The notes under the pieces: generated by a model
Databases searched by the model: none
Told to the model about the DNA's origin: nothing
Seen by the model: only the letters and a program-made list of their open reading frames with translations
Shown: piece by piece, positions 19,314-28,657 of the stretch
Numbering within the stretch: position 1 is the first letter of the stretch
Layout of the letters: the number at the start of each line of letters is the position of its first letter
Position numbers and translations under genes: made by a program
Source: Microbacterium sp. MYb66
GTDB taxonomy: Bacteria; Actinomycetota; Actinomycetes; Actinomycetales; Microbacteriaceae
Reading direction: 5' to 3'
Assembly: GCF_002979435.1 (NCBI RefSeq)
Contig: NZ_PCOV01000003.1
Span: forward strand, 124,001-188,000
DNA length: 64,000 nt

Positions 19314-21245
19314 CTACTGTCGACGCGAACGTCGGCGTGCGACGATCAGGAGCGCCACACCCAGGATCAGGATGGCGGCGCCACCGGCCGCCCAGGCGAG
19401 CGTCTCGGGTCCGAGGCCGGTCGCGGGGAGCGCGCCGTTTCCTCCGCCGTTCGCCGGCGGGTCCGTCGGATCCGGCGGCACCACGACGACATCGACGACG
19501 ACCGTGAAGTCCTGCTCGCCGACGACTTCGCCGGCGGCGGTGATCACGACCGTACGGGTGGCCGCGCCGACGACGGAGCTGCCCGTCGGGGGCACCACCG
19601 TGAGCGTGTAGGTGCCGGGGGGCAGAGCGCCGAGTCCGAACGTGCCGTCCGCGTCGGAGGTGAGCTGTTGCGGTGCCCCCGCTCCGGTCACCGTCACGAC
19701 CACGTCTGCGACGGGTGCGCCGCCGGCGTCGCGCACCGTGCCGTCGATCGCGCCGAGCCGCGCGAGCTCGAAGTCCACGTTCGCGATGTCGGTCGCCGCC
19801 ACCTGCTCGCTTCTGGTCACCGGTGACGCCGCGACGAAACCGCTCGGGGGCGTCATCGTGATCTCGTAGTCGCCGGCGGCGAGTCGGGGGAAGCTGTACG
19901 CCCCGGAGGCATCCGTCACGCGGGTGAGGGTCACCCCGCCCGGACCGACCGCGGTCACGGTGACGCCCGCCACGCCGGCTCCGTTCGACCGCACAGCGCC
20001 GCTCAGATCGGGGCTCTCGGCGAGCCGGAAGTCGACGTCGCCGATCGGGTCTTCGCTGCCCGCCGGCACGACGACCGGGGGCGGTACGAGGTCGAGCGTG
20101 TAGCCCGCGGGGGTGGTGATGATCGCTGGGTGGGTCCCGACGGGGATCTGGTCGAAAAGGTACCGTCCGTCCGAGTCGGTGGTCGTGGTCTGGCCGGCGA
20201 TCGTCACGGTCACCCCGGCGATCGGTGCGCCGGTGGTGTCGGTCACACGGCCCGACACGGCGACGGGCACGATGTCGCGCAGCGTGAAGTTCGCGACCGC
20301 GTCCCCTGCGCTCAGGTTCGCCGGCACGGTGGTCGGTCCGGTCGGGATCTTGCCCGCGGGCGGAGTGACCCGCACCGTGTAGCCGTCGGCGGCCACGTAG
20401 CCGGGGAAGGAGTATGTGCCGTCCGCGGCGGTGGTCGTGTTTCCGACGACCGTGCCGTTCGCGTCGGTCAGCGTGAGTGCGACCCCGGGCGCCGCGACGC
20501 CCGTGTCGGTGACGCTGCCGGTGATGCCGTTCGCCTGCGAGACGAACCACGTCTGATAGACGGGCAGGCCGGACCGTCGGGTGAAGATGAGGCTGAGCGA
20601 GCTGATCGGTGTCGACGGCTCGAACCACGCCGCGGCGCCGTTCGTGTCCGCGGCCGCGGCGTTCCCGGTGAGGGTGAGCGTCGCGGTGTCCCAGGTCGGC
20701 ACGTCGGTGGCGACGCCGGTGCAGGACGGCTTGCCGACGATACCGGGAGCGCAGTAGTTGAACCCGCCGCGGAAGCCGAGCTCTCCCGCCGTGAGGACGT
20801 GCCCGTCCGCGGCCACGGCCTGGATGCGCACGGCATCCGCATCGATGTCGCCGAGGGCGAACGCCCAGCCCGACGTCGGTGTGGGCTCCGCGAACGAGTA
20901 GGTCGTCGTCGACGGGCTCGTGGCGTTGTCGGCCTTCGGGCGCAGGTTCAGGTACGGCTGGTTCAGACTCGACCCGTACTTGGCGCCGATGGGCGTCCCC
21001 TCGGACAGCCAGGTCGAGGCACCGGAGATGACCCCGACCTGTCCGGCGCGCGAGTCGCTCGTCATCGTCGCGGTCAGCGCGGGCTGCGCCGCCACCTGGA
21101 CGGTGGTCGTGAACGCGCCGCCCACTCCGGCGAGCGGCTGCCAGGTGGCCCAGGAGGTCGTCGCTGCCGCGGCGGGGAGGGCACCGACGAGGACGGCCAC
21201 GAGAACGATGGCCCCGGCGAGGATTCCGCTCCTGCGCGAATGCAT
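19314..21245 (-). CDS. LPxTG-anchored surface protein with repeated carboxypeptidase-regulatory-like (SdrD B-like) domains
   Basis: A 643-residue cell-wall protein. A signal peptide ends near PAAAATTSW. Residues ~30-230 form an N-terminal beta-rich region without a recognised name. Four to five repeats of about 85 residues follow, each with a pattern like GxVxDxxGAPVAGVxVT...TDxDGxYxFxxLPxGxYTxTxxPP, the carboxypeptidase-regulatory/Cna-B-like fold. The C-terminus has LPATGLGPET, a hydrophobic helix and RRRSRRQ, a complete sortase signal. The role is probably adhesion or surface stalk; no catalytic motif is seen. It converges with the Tat phosphoesterase, leaving 20 bases between stops. Confidence 0.85.
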   Translation of the reverse strand: MHSRRSGILAGAIVLVAVLVGALPAAAATTSWATWQPLAGVGGAFTTTVQVAAQPALTATMTSDSRAGQVGVISGASTWLSEGTPIGAKYGSSLNQPYLNLRPKADNATSPSTTTYSFAEPTPTSGWAFALGDIDADAVRIQAVAADGHVLTAGELGFRGGFNYCAPGIVGKPSCTGVATDVPTWDTATLTLTGNAAAADTNGAAAWFEPSTPISSLSLIFTRRSGLPVYQTWFVSQANGITGSVTDTGVAAPGVALTLTDANGTVVGNTTTAADGTYSFPGYVAADGYTVRVTPPAGKIPTGPTTVPANLSAGDAVANFTLRDIVPVAVSGRVTDTTGAPIAGVTVTIAGQTTTTDSDGRYLFDQIPVGTHPAIITTPAGYTLDLVPPPVVVPAGSEDPIGDVDFRLAESPDLSGAVRSNGAGVAGVTVTAVGPGGVTLTRVTDASGAYSFPRLAAGDYEITMTPPSGFVAASPVTRSEQVAATDIANVDFELARLGAIDGTVRDAGGAPVADVVVTVTGAGAPQQLTSDADGTFGLGALPPGTYTLTVVPPTGSSVVGAATRTVVITAAGEVVGEQDFTVVVDVVVVPPDPTDPPANGGGNGALPATGLGPETLAWAAGGAAILILGVALLIVARRRSRRQ

Positions 21246-21307
21246 GCGGTCAGCGTACTGGTATACCGGACGATCGTGAAGAGTGCGTTCTCCGCACGAT
21301 GCGGGTC

Positions 21308-21958
21308 TCAGCTCTCGCGCGTGAACGTGATGTGGGTCACGCCGGACTCGGCGACCTCCGAGGTCACCCGGTACCCGGACTCCAGTCCGCGCAGGTCATC
21401 CCACAGGCGGATCCCGCTGCCGATCAAGATCGGGGTGATGCCCACGTGCAGGTCGTCGACGAGCCCGGCGCGAAGATACTCGCGCACGGTCGTCGCCCCG
21501 CCTCCGACCCGGACATCGCGCCCCTCCGCCGCGGCGGCCGCCGTGCGCAGGGCTTCCTCCGGCGCGGCCGAGAGGAAGTGGAAGCTCGTCCCGTTGGCGA
21601 AATCGATCGAAGGGCGCGGGGTGTGCGTCAGGACGAAGACCGGCGCGCGGAACGGAGGCTCTTCGCCCCACCAGCCGCGCCACTCGGGGTCGTCGCGGTT
21701 CGCGTGGAGCCCGAACATCCCGGCCCCCATGATCTCGGCGCCGATGTTCTCGAAGTACTGCGAGGCGTACTTCTCGTCGATTCCTGTGGTGCCGGCCCCG
21801 CTCGTGTCGTGGAAGACGCGTTCGTGGAACGTGCGCGTCGCCGTGTACGCGGCGGTCAGTCGTCCCCAGTCCTCACCGAAGGGGTTCTCCGGAGTCTGAT
21901 CCGTCGTCGTGGCGAAGCCGTCGAGCGAGATGTTGAGATCGACGCGAACGCGGGTCAT
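21308..21958 (-). CDS. Dihydrofolate reductase family protein (RibD C-terminal type)
   Basis: A 216-residue NADPH-dependent reductase-like protein of the RibD C-terminal/dihydrofolate reductase superfamily. The start VRVDLNISLDGFAT, the middle GAEIMGAGMFG, the nucleotide-binding VRVGGGATTVREYLRAGLVDDLHV and the end PILIGSGIRLWDDL are typical of the stand-alone family. The substrate is unknown and is unlikely to be dihydrofolate. GGAGG precedes the ATG at five bases. The next leftward-transcribed gene upstream is a flavin-dependent oxidoreductase. Confidence 0.88.
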   Translation of the reverse strand: MTRVRVDLNISLDGFATTTDQTPENPFGEDWGRLTAAYTATRTFHERVFHDTSGAGTTGIDEKYASQYFENIGAEIMGAGMFGLHANRDDPEWRGWWGEEPPFRAPVFVLTHTPRPSIDFANGTSFHFLSAAPEEALRTAAAAAEGRDVRVGGGATTVREYLRAGLVDDLHVGITPILIGSGIRLWDDLRGLESGYRVTSEVAESGVTHITFTRES

Positions 21959-22053
21959 CGATGCCTCCGGGGATGGGGTGACGACGCGTCGGACGACGTG
22001 CCGTCACCCAGCGTCAGCGTTCCTTCCCCCGTTGTCAAGGAGGGCGATCGTGC

Positions 22054-23109
22054 TCAGACCGGGTCGCCCTGGACAGGACCTTCCGTGTTCGGCTTCCAGC
22101 CGAGAGCCGGGGCGACGTGCTTCGCGAACGACTCCAGCACGTGGAGGTTGTAGTCCGGCCCGAGCTGGTTCGGGATCGTCAGCATCAGGGTGTCTGCGGC
22201 CATCACGGCCTCATCCTGCCTGAGCTGCTCGATGAGCACATCGGGCTCCGCGGCGTAGGTCTTGCCGAACGTGGAACGGAAACCGTCGATGATGCCGATC
22301 TGGTCGGCGTTCTCCTCGCTGCGCAGGCCGAAGTACGCCCGGTCCATGTCGGAGACGAGGGGGAACACGCTGCGACTGACCGAGACCCGTGGAGTGCCGG
22401 TGTGCCCGGCCTCCTTGTATGCGGAGCGGAACAGGTCGATCTGCTCGCGCTGCAGTTCGTGGAACGGCTGGCCGGTCGCCTCGGTGACGAGGGTCGAGCT
22501 CATCATGTTGAGGCCCTTGCGGCCCGTCTCGATCGCGGTCGGACGCGAGCCGGAACCCCACCAGATGTGATCCCGGAGCGTGGGCGACTGCGGCTCGATC
22601 GCGAGGTAGCGCCCTGCGCCCACCATGCGCGGGTCGCCGGGAGCGATGCCCTCGCCGTCGATCGCACGCAGGAAGAGGTCGAACTTCTCACGCGCGATGA
22701 CGCTGCCGCGCTCGGTGTCCTCCTCGTCGACGTACCCGAAGGTCTCGTAGCCGCGCAGCGCCGTCTCGGGTGAACCACGGCTCACGCCGAGGGCGATGCG
22801 GCCGTCGGCGATCAGGTCGAGGGCGGCCGCCTCCTCCGCGAACTGGAAGGGGTTCTCGTAGCGCATGTCGATCACGCCGGTGCCGACCTCGATCCGCTTC
22901 GTCCGCGCGGCCATGGCCGTCAGCAACGGCATCGGCGAGGCGGCCTGACGCGCCCAGTGGTGCACGCGCACGTAGGCGCCGTTGACGCCGATCTCGTCCG
23001 CGCCCTCGGCGATCGCGATGGTCTGCTTCAGCATGTCGCCCGCGGTGCGGGTCGCCGAGCCGGGCACGTCTGCGTAGTGCCCGAAGGAGAGGAATCCGAA
23101 AGCCTTCAT
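22054..23109 (-). CDS. LLM-class flavin-dependent oxidoreductase (luciferase-like)
   Basis: A 351-residue TIM-barrel monooxygenase/reductase of the bacterial luciferase-like superfamily that uses FMN or F420. Visible elements are the first strand FGFLSFGHYAD, VRVHHWARQAASPMPLLTAMAARTKRIEVGTGV, and FAEEAAALDLIADGRIALGVSRGSPE, all standard for the group. The C-terminal part carries the MLTIPNQLGPDYNLHVLESFAKHVAP helix pair. The start at 23109 (MKAFGFLSF) matches the family. The substrate is unknown. It lies 28 bases after the methyltransferase stop and may be cotranscribed with it. Confidence 0.9.
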   Translation of the reverse strand: MKAFGFLSFGHYADVPGSATRTAGDMLKQTIAIAEGADEIGVNGAYVRVHHWARQAASPMPLLTAMAARTKRIEVGTGVIDMRYENPFQFAEEAAALDLIADGRIALGVSRGSPETALRGYETFGYVDEEDTERGSVIAREKFDLFLRAIDGEGIAPGDPRMVGAGRYLAIEPQSPTLRDHIWWGSGSRPTAIETGRKGLNMMSSTLVTEATGQPFHELQREQIDLFRSAYKEAGHTGTPRVSVSRSVFPLVSDMDRAYFGLRSEENADQIGIIDGFRSTFGKTYAAEPDVLIEQLRQDEAVMAADTLMLTIPNQLGPDYNLHVLESFAKHVAPALGWKPNTEGPVQGDPV

Positions 23110-23137
23110 GATCTATTCCAACGCATGGATCCGGCGT

Positions 23138-24649
23138 CTATTCCCCCGGCACCAGGATGCCGTCGAGCATGAGTGAGCGGATGCGGGGCTCGAGGTCGGC
23201 CCACAGCTCCGCGAGCGGGACCTCGAAGAGGTCTGCCAGCGCTGCGACGATCTGCACGACCGTGAGCTCTCCGTCGCACGCCCCGACGAACCCGGCGAGC
23301 GCGGGATCCACGTTCACGGTGCGGGCGAAGCCGCCCCCCTGTCGAAGCTCGATCACGCTCGGGTCGTCGTTTCCGGGGAGCAGGTGCCGGGCCTCGGTGA
23401 CGTCGGATGCGACGACCAACGACGCGGGAATCCCCTCGCTGAGCGCGTCGTGCGCCGCCAGACCCGTACCCAGGGCCGCCCCGACGTTCGAGACCTGCTG
23501 GGCGATCCGCTCCGTGCGTCGCAGCGGCGGCCCCGCCGCGACCCGGCGCATCAGCACGTAGCCGAACCCGATGGAGGTCACCCCGCGGGCGGCGAAGTCG
23601 TCGAGCCACGCGGTGAGCAGCGGGGTGAAGGCGGGATCGCGCGGCGTGGTGCCGCCGTCACGGATCCACAGCTCCGCATAGCCGAGCGGCGACAGCTCCT
23701 CGCGTTCGACCACCCACAGGTCGAGCTCGGCGGGCACCCAGGCCTCGAGACGTGCGAGTCCTGCCACTCCGGCTCTGGTCTCCCAGTTGCCGAGCAGCTG
23801 CGCGATGCCGTTCTGCGTCAGGAACCCGGGAGCGCTGCGCACGAACTGCTCCACGAGGGCATCCCCCACCAGTCCCCCGTCGCGGTACTCGTAGGCGGGC
23901 ACGCCGTCCACGCGCGGTGTGATCACGAACGGCGGGTTGGAGACGATCAGGTCGAACGCCTCCCCCGCCACCGGTTCGAACATGCTGCCGTGCCGGAACT
24001 CGATGTTCGTCACGCCGTTCAGCCGGGCGTTGAGCTCGGCGAACGCCAGCGCGCGCGCCGAGATGTCGGTCGCGACCACGGCGCCTGCACGCCGTGCGAC
24101 GAGCAGCGCCTGGATTCCGCATCCGGTGCCGAGGTCGAGGGCGCGCTCCACTTCGATCGGGACGATGGTCTCGGCGAGCGTGCGGGATGCTCCGCCGACG
24201 CCGAGCACGTGGTCGGCGGGCAGCGGGCCGTCGAGTGCCACCTCGTCGAGGTCGCTGGCGATCCACCATTCGCCGACCCCGTCCGCGTCGACGAACGACT
24301 GCGGCCGCACCAGGGCTCTCGGTGTCACGCTGTCGGCATCGGCGGTCGCGAGTCCGAGCGCGACGAGTCCGTCGACTCCGAGCCGCGGGAGCGCGTCCTC
24401 GACGGCCTCTCGCGGTTGCGGCATCCCGAGCACGAGCAGGCGTCCGAGGGTTGCGAGCACGCCGCGATCCTCTGCGATGGCGCGCAGGATGGGCTCGCGC
24501 ATCCCGCGGGCGAGAGCGTCGTCCGCCTCTGCACCCCACAGACGTCGAAGGGGCTCGGAGCGGAGGTCCGCGGCGTCGAGATCAGCGGCGAGCGCAGCGC
24601 TGCGGAGCGGGTCTGGGAGGGGTGCGGGGGCGTCGGACACGGCCGTCAC
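23138..24649 (-). CDS. Class I SAM-dependent methyltransferase of the N6/N5 (NPPF) type
   Basis: A 503-residue protein with three parts. An N-terminal helical, winged-helix-like region (~1-150) is followed by a Rossmann methyltransferase domain with ALDLGTGCGIQ (171-180) and the NPPF active-site motif (238-241). A C-terminal extension (~340-503) is of the kind found in actinobacterial homologues. NPPF/NPPY enzymes methylate amide or exocyclic amino nitrogens, as in PrmC/HemK, RsmC and RlmG. The N- and C-terminal extensions make it larger than PrmC. The start is GTG. The target (ribosomal RNA or protein) cannot be decided from sequence. Confidence 0.85.
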   Translation of the reverse strand: MTAVSDAPAPLPDPLRSAALAADLDAADLRSEPLRRLWGAEADDALARGMREPILRAIAEDRGVLATLGRLLVLGMPQPREAVEDALPRLGVDGLVALGLATADADSVTPRALVRPQSFVDADGVGEWWIASDLDEVALDGPLPADHVLGVGGASRTLAETIVPIEVERALDLGTGCGIQALLVARRAGAVVATDISARALAFAELNARLNGVTNIEFRHGSMFEPVAGEAFDLIVSNPPFVITPRVDGVPAYEYRDGGLVGDALVEQFVRSAPGFLTQNGIAQLLGNWETRAGVAGLARLEAWVPAELDLWVVEREELSPLGYAELWIRDGGTTPRDPAFTPLLTAWLDDFAARGVTSIGFGYVLMRRVAAGPPLRRTERIAQQVSNVGAALGTGLAAHDALSEGIPASLVVASDVTEARHLLPGNDDPSVIELRQGGGFARTVNVDPALAGFVGACDGELTVVQIVAALADLFEVPLAELWADLEPRIRSLMLDGILVPGE

Positions 24650-24684
24650 TCTACGCGTCTTCAGGGTTCTCCTTCCCCGAGCCT

Positions 24685-24699
24685 CCTAGAATCACTAGG
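24685..24699. promoter_or_regulatory. CCTAG-N5-CTAGG palindrome with -10-like TAGAAT
   Basis: In the 97-base gap between the divergent methyltransferase and DUF6049 genes, a perfect inverted repeat spans TAGAAT (24687-24692), a good -10 element reading toward the DUF6049 gene. No clear -35 is seen at normal spacing. It may be the promoter of the DUF6049-murJ operon with an overlapping operator. Confidence 0.35.
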
Positions 24700-24746
24700 T
24701 CAGTACTCACGAGCAGCCTCTTTCCGGGCGTTCGAGGAAGACCTTC

Positions 24747-26933
24747 ATGACCGCGATCACCCCTGAGCACGGCCTCCGTGCGCGCCTGCGACGGCTCGCA
24801 GGCAGGACCGCTGTTCTCGCGATCGCACTGGGCGGCTGCGCCCTCGCCGCACCGAGCACGGCCGTCGCCGCGGATCAGGCGGCGTCGGAAGACGACCAGC
24901 GTGTGGCGCTGCACGTTTCTGCCGGTCTTCGTGGCGTCGTCGCGCCCGGTTCCTCGACCACGGCGATCCTCACGGTGGAGAACGACACCGAGTCCGAGCT
25001 GTCCGGCGGCCAGGTCCAGGTCGAGATCAGCCGGACCCCGTTGACCGACGACGCCGCGGTCTCCGACTGGCTGGACGACGGCGAGGCCCCGGGCGACTTC
25101 GACACGATCGGCGTCGATGAGACACAGGCCGTCGATGCCGGCGCGGCGGACACGACCACGATCTACGTGCCGGAGACCACGCTGGGCGCTCTCACTCCGG
25201 GCGTCTACCCCCTCCGCGCAGAGCTGACCGGCGCGACGACAGGGAATCCCTCCGACGACCGCGTGGCCGCCGTGGCCACGACCGCCACGAGCGTGCTGGT
25301 CGTGGCGGATTCGCAGACCACGCAGATCGGGGTGCTCGTCCCCCTCACGGCGACTCCGGCAGGAGGCGGGCTGCTCACGGCGGACGAGCTCTCGGCCCTC
25401 ACCGCTCCTGAGGGCGCTCTGACCGCTCAGCTCGACGGTGTCGCCGGCACCACGGCGGTCCTCGCCATCGATCCGGCCATCCCTGCCGCGATCCGCGTGC
25501 TCGGCTCGGCGGCCCCGCAATCCGCACGGGAATGGCTGACGCGACTCGACGACCTGCCCAACGCGCGGTTCGCTCTGCAGTTCGGCGATGCGGATGCCGC
25601 AGCCCAGGCGCAGGCGGGTCTGCCGGAGCTGCTCCAGCCGACGACTCTGGCCCCGTTCCTCGACCCCGCGAACTTCCCGCAGGCGCCGGCCACCGTCTCG
25701 CCGAGCGATGGCGCGGACGCGACGCCGAGTCCGACTCCCGGTCCGACCGGCTCCCCCGCGTTGCCGAGCGACGAAGAGCTCTCCGCGGTGGAGGGCGCGA
25801 TTCCCCGGATCCTGTGGCCCGACGACGGTCTCACCCAGGACGATCTGGCCGCGTTCGCGGGCTACCTCGGCGAGGGCACGACCACCATCCTCTCGTCGTC
25901 GACCGTCGGGGGACTGAGCGCGGCGCACGCGACGGCCGGCGGGCAGGACCTGCTGGTCACGGATGCCGCGGCCTCGGAGTCCCTGTCCGACGCGGCCGCC
26001 GAACCGGATGAAGTGGCTCGCCAGCGGCTGCTGGCCGAGTCTGTCGCTCTCCTCCAGCTGGCGCAGGGGCGTGCCCCCGGCGCTCCGCTGCTGATCGGGC
26101 TGGACCGCGACGAGGATCGCACCTCCGACGCCCTCCGCGACGCGATCTCGGCGGCCGACTCGATCGGGTTCGAGTTCGCGGCACTCCGCGCGACCCCGCC
26201 GGTGACCGCATCCGTCACCTCGGAGGCGGATGCCGCCCGCGCGGCCGCCGTGGCGAATCTCCTCGCCGACGAGACGTCGCTCACCGCCTTCTCCTCCGTC
26301 CTGGCCGACCCGCAGGTGCTGCTCAGCCCCGAGCGCATCAGGATCCTTCGCACCCTGTCGGTCGGCACCTCGGCGACCACGTTCACCGAGAAGGTCGCCG
26401 CTCACCAGGCACAGACCACGGCGACGCTGGGCGCGGTGAGCATCCCTCCGTCGAGCACGATCCAGCTGCTCACCGCGAACGCGGATCTCCCGATCGCGGT
26501 GCGCAACGACCTGCCCTGGCCGGTGACCGTGCAGCTCTTCGCCTCGCCCAGCGACCCGCGGCTCGAGGTCAAGCCGATGATCGAGACGGTCGTGCAGGCG
26601 AACTCCACGACCCGCGTCAAGGTTCCCGTCTCCGCGCGGGTGGGCAGCGGTGAGGTCGATCTCCGGCTCAGCCTCTACAGTCCCACCGGAGTGCAGATCC
26701 AGGCCGAGCAGTCCGTCCGGGTCGCGGTTCGCGCGGAATGGGAGACCATCGGCCTGATCATCTTCGGTGGTCTCACGGTCGTGCTGATCGCGCTCGGTGT
26801 GATCCGCACGGTCCGCCGCAAGCGCCGTGAGGGAGCCGAGGAGGCGGCCGTCGTGGCGCAGATCGAATCACTGGAAGAGGATGCCGTGGGAGCCCGACCG
26901 GATGCCGCCACGACCGAAGAGCCGCATGAGTAG
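24747..26933 (+). CDS. DUF6049 family exported membrane-anchored protein
   Basis: A 728-residue protein found beside murJ in Microbacteriaceae and relatives. It has an N-terminal signal sequence (LAIALGGCALAAPSTAVAAD), a long extracytoplasmic region with two beta-sandwich-like parts (~45-200 and ~570-660) around a less ordered Pro/Thr/Ser stretch (~310-340), and one C-terminal membrane helix (ETIGLIIFGGLTVVLIALGVI) followed by a basic then acidic cytoplasmic tail. No enzyme motif is visible. Overlap with murJ (start at 26926) implies coupled translation and a role near lipid II export or cell-wall assembly. Confidence 0.82.
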   Translation: MTAITPEHGLRARLRRLAGRTAVLAIALGGCALAAPSTAVAADQAASEDDQRVALHVSAGLRGVVAPGSSTTAILTVENDTESELSGGQVQVEISRTPLTDDAAVSDWLDDGEAPGDFDTIGVDETQAVDAGAADTTTIYVPETTLGALTPGVYPLRAELTGATTGNPSDDRVAAVATTATSVLVVADSQTTQIGVLVPLTATPAGGGLLTADELSALTAPEGALTAQLDGVAGTTAVLAIDPAIPAAIRVLGSAAPQSAREWLTRLDDLPNARFALQFGDADAAAQAQAGLPELLQPTTLAPFLDPANFPQAPATVSPSDGADATPSPTPGPTGSPALPSDEELSAVEGAIPRILWPDDGLTQDDLAAFAGYLGEGTTTILSSSTVGGLSAAHATAGGQDLLVTDAAASESLSDAAAEPDEVARQRLLAESVALLQLAQGRAPGAPLLIGLDRDEDRTSDALRDAISAADSIGFEFAALRATPPVTASVTSEADAARAAAVANLLADETSLTAFSSVLADPQVLLSPERIRILRTLSVGTSATTFTEKVAAHQAQTTATLGAVSIPPSSTIQLLTANADLPIAVRNDLPWPVTVQLFASPSDPRLEVKPMIETVVQANSTTRVKVPVSARVGSGEVDLRLSLYSPTGVQIQAEQSVRVAVRAEWETIGLIIFGGLTVVLIALGVIRTVRRKRREGAEEAAVVAQIESLEEDAVGARPDAATTEEPHE

Positions 26934-28539
26934 CCTCGGTCGCGCGAGCGCCGTCATCGGCGCCGGCACCATGGTCTCGCGCGTCACCGGGCTGCTGCGC
27001 AGCATCGTCCTCGTCGGAGTCATCGGCTCGGTGAACTCCGAGGCGGCCGACGCGTTCGCGATCGCCAACCAGCTTCCCAACAGCGTCTTCTCGCTGATCT
27101 CGGTCGGAATCCTCACCGCCGTGATCGTCCCGCAGATCGTCAAGGCCTCGGCAGACGCCGACGGCGGCAACGCCTTCATCTCCAAGCTGTTCACCCTCGG
27201 CACCGTCGTCCTCGTCGTGATCGCGGGACTCGCGACCGTCGCCTCACCCTGGCTGGTGTGGGTCTCGGCCGACGGCGATCCTGCCCAGCTGGCACTGGCG
27301 ACGGCGTTCGCCTACTGGTGCATGCCGCAGATCCTCTTCTACGGGCTCTACGCCCTTCTGGGAGAGGCGTTGAACGCGCGCCGCATCTTCGGACCCTTCA
27401 CCTGGGCGCCGGTCGTGAACAACCTGATCTCGATCGTCGGCTTCCTCCTCATCGCCGCGTTCTTCGGAGGGCCTCTGACGGATGTCCCCGATTGGACGCC
27501 GGAGATGGTCGCCGCGCTCGGGGGGACGGCGACGCTCGGCATCGTCGTCCAGGCCGGCGTCCTGCTGCTGTTCTGGCGGCGCACCGGGCTCTCGCTCCGG
27601 CCCGACTTCCGGTGGCGCGGCGTCGGTCTGGGCGCGACGGGGCGCCTCGCGGGCTGGACCCTCCTGATGGCCATCGCGAGCCTCACCGCGGGCACGATCC
27701 AGGGACGCATCGCCTTCGCGGCCGCCGGTGACGGAGCATCGGTCGCGACGATGCAGTACGCGTGGCTCATCTTCATGCTCCCGTACTCGATCATCGTGCT
27801 GTCCATCGGAACCCCGTACTTCACGCAGATCAGCGAGCACGCGGCAGCCGGGCGCGACGACGAGGTCCGGGCCGACATCACCCGCAGCATCCGCACGCTG
27901 TTCTTCTTCATCGCCGCGGCCATGGCAGCGATCATCGCCGCGGTCATCCCGGCCTCCCGGGTGTTCACCGAGAACGCCTCCGACGCCGAGGCCGCCGCCC
28001 TCGTCCTGCTCTGCTATCTGGTGAGCCTGCTCCCCCTCACCGTGCTCTTCATCGTCCAGCGCACCTTCTACGCGTACGGCGACACGCGCACGCCCTTCTG
28101 GTTCACCCTGTTCCAGAGCGCGCTCATCGTCGTCACGGCACTCGTCGCCCAGTGGCTCTACGTCTCCGACGTCATCCCGGTGACCGCCCTCGCCGCGGCG
28201 ATCGCGCTCGGGCAGTCGCTCGCGAGCACGATCCAGACCGTGGTCGCCGGCTGGCTGCTGCATCGGAAGATCGGAGGGCTCCGGATCAGCACCTGGCTGA
28301 CCGCTCTCCTGCGCTTCGCGATCGCAGCGATCCCGGCCGGGTTCGCGGGCTGGGGCGTCTTCCTGCTTCTCGGAGGCGCCGAGGGGTGGACGACCAGCAG
28401 CAAGATCCTCGGTGCCATCGCGACCGCGATCATCGGGCTCGCCGTCGTGGTCGTCTATGTGGCCATCCTCGCCCTGATGCGCGCCCCGGAGCTCACATCC
28501 GCCGGTGCCCTCGTCCGCCGTTTCCTTCCCGGCCGCTGA
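26926..28539 (+). CDS. murJ: Lipid II flippase MurJ (MviN)
   Basis: A 537-residue polytopic membrane protein (about 14 helices) of the MOP superfamily that moves lipid II across the membrane for peptidoglycan synthesis. The N-terminus SSLGRASAVIGAGTMVSRVTGLLRSIVLVGVIG and the segment AFAIANQLPNSVFSLIS match MurJ. The protein ends soon after the last helix, so the extra cytoplasmic pseudokinase and extracellular domains of mycobacterial MviN are absent. The start at 26926 overlaps the DUF6049 stop by eight bases; the upstream extension would be an artefact of the other reading frame. Confidence 0.93.
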   Translation: MSSLGRASAVIGAGTMVSRVTGLLRSIVLVGVIGSVNSEAADAFAIANQLPNSVFSLISVGILTAVIVPQIVKASADADGGNAFISKLFTLGTVVLVVIAGLATVASPWLVWVSADGDPAQLALATAFAYWCMPQILFYGLYALLGEALNARRIFGPFTWAPVVNNLISIVGFLLIAAFFGGPLTDVPDWTPEMVAALGGTATLGIVVQAGVLLLFWRRTGLSLRPDFRWRGVGLGATGRLAGWTLLMAIASLTAGTIQGRIAFAAAGDGASVATMQYAWLIFMLPYSIIVLSIGTPYFTQISEHAAAGRDDEVRADITRSIRTLFFFIAAAMAAIIAAVIPASRVFTENASDAEAAALVLLCYLVSLLPLTVLFIVQRTFYAYGDTRTPFWFTLFQSALIVVTALVAQWLYVSDVIPVTALAAAIALGQSLASTIQTVVAGWLLHRKIGGLRISTWLTALLRFAIAAIPAGFAGWGVFLLLGGAEGWTTSSKILGAIATAIIGLAVVVVYVAILALMRAPELTSAGALVRRFLPGR

Positions 28540-28657
28540 TCACGCACGGAGCCGTCTCCCAGGCCGGTGGCGCACACTGCTCAGGGAATGCCCCGCGGTT
28601 ACCATGGGTTGAAGCAGTCGAAGGTCATTCGACCGCAGTTTCTAAGACGGAGAGCAC

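Noticed and set aside
6156..24649. Accessory block considered as a prophage or integrative element
   Set aside because: No integrase, transposase, excisionase or attachment-site repeat is visible, and the genes are metabolic or surface-related.
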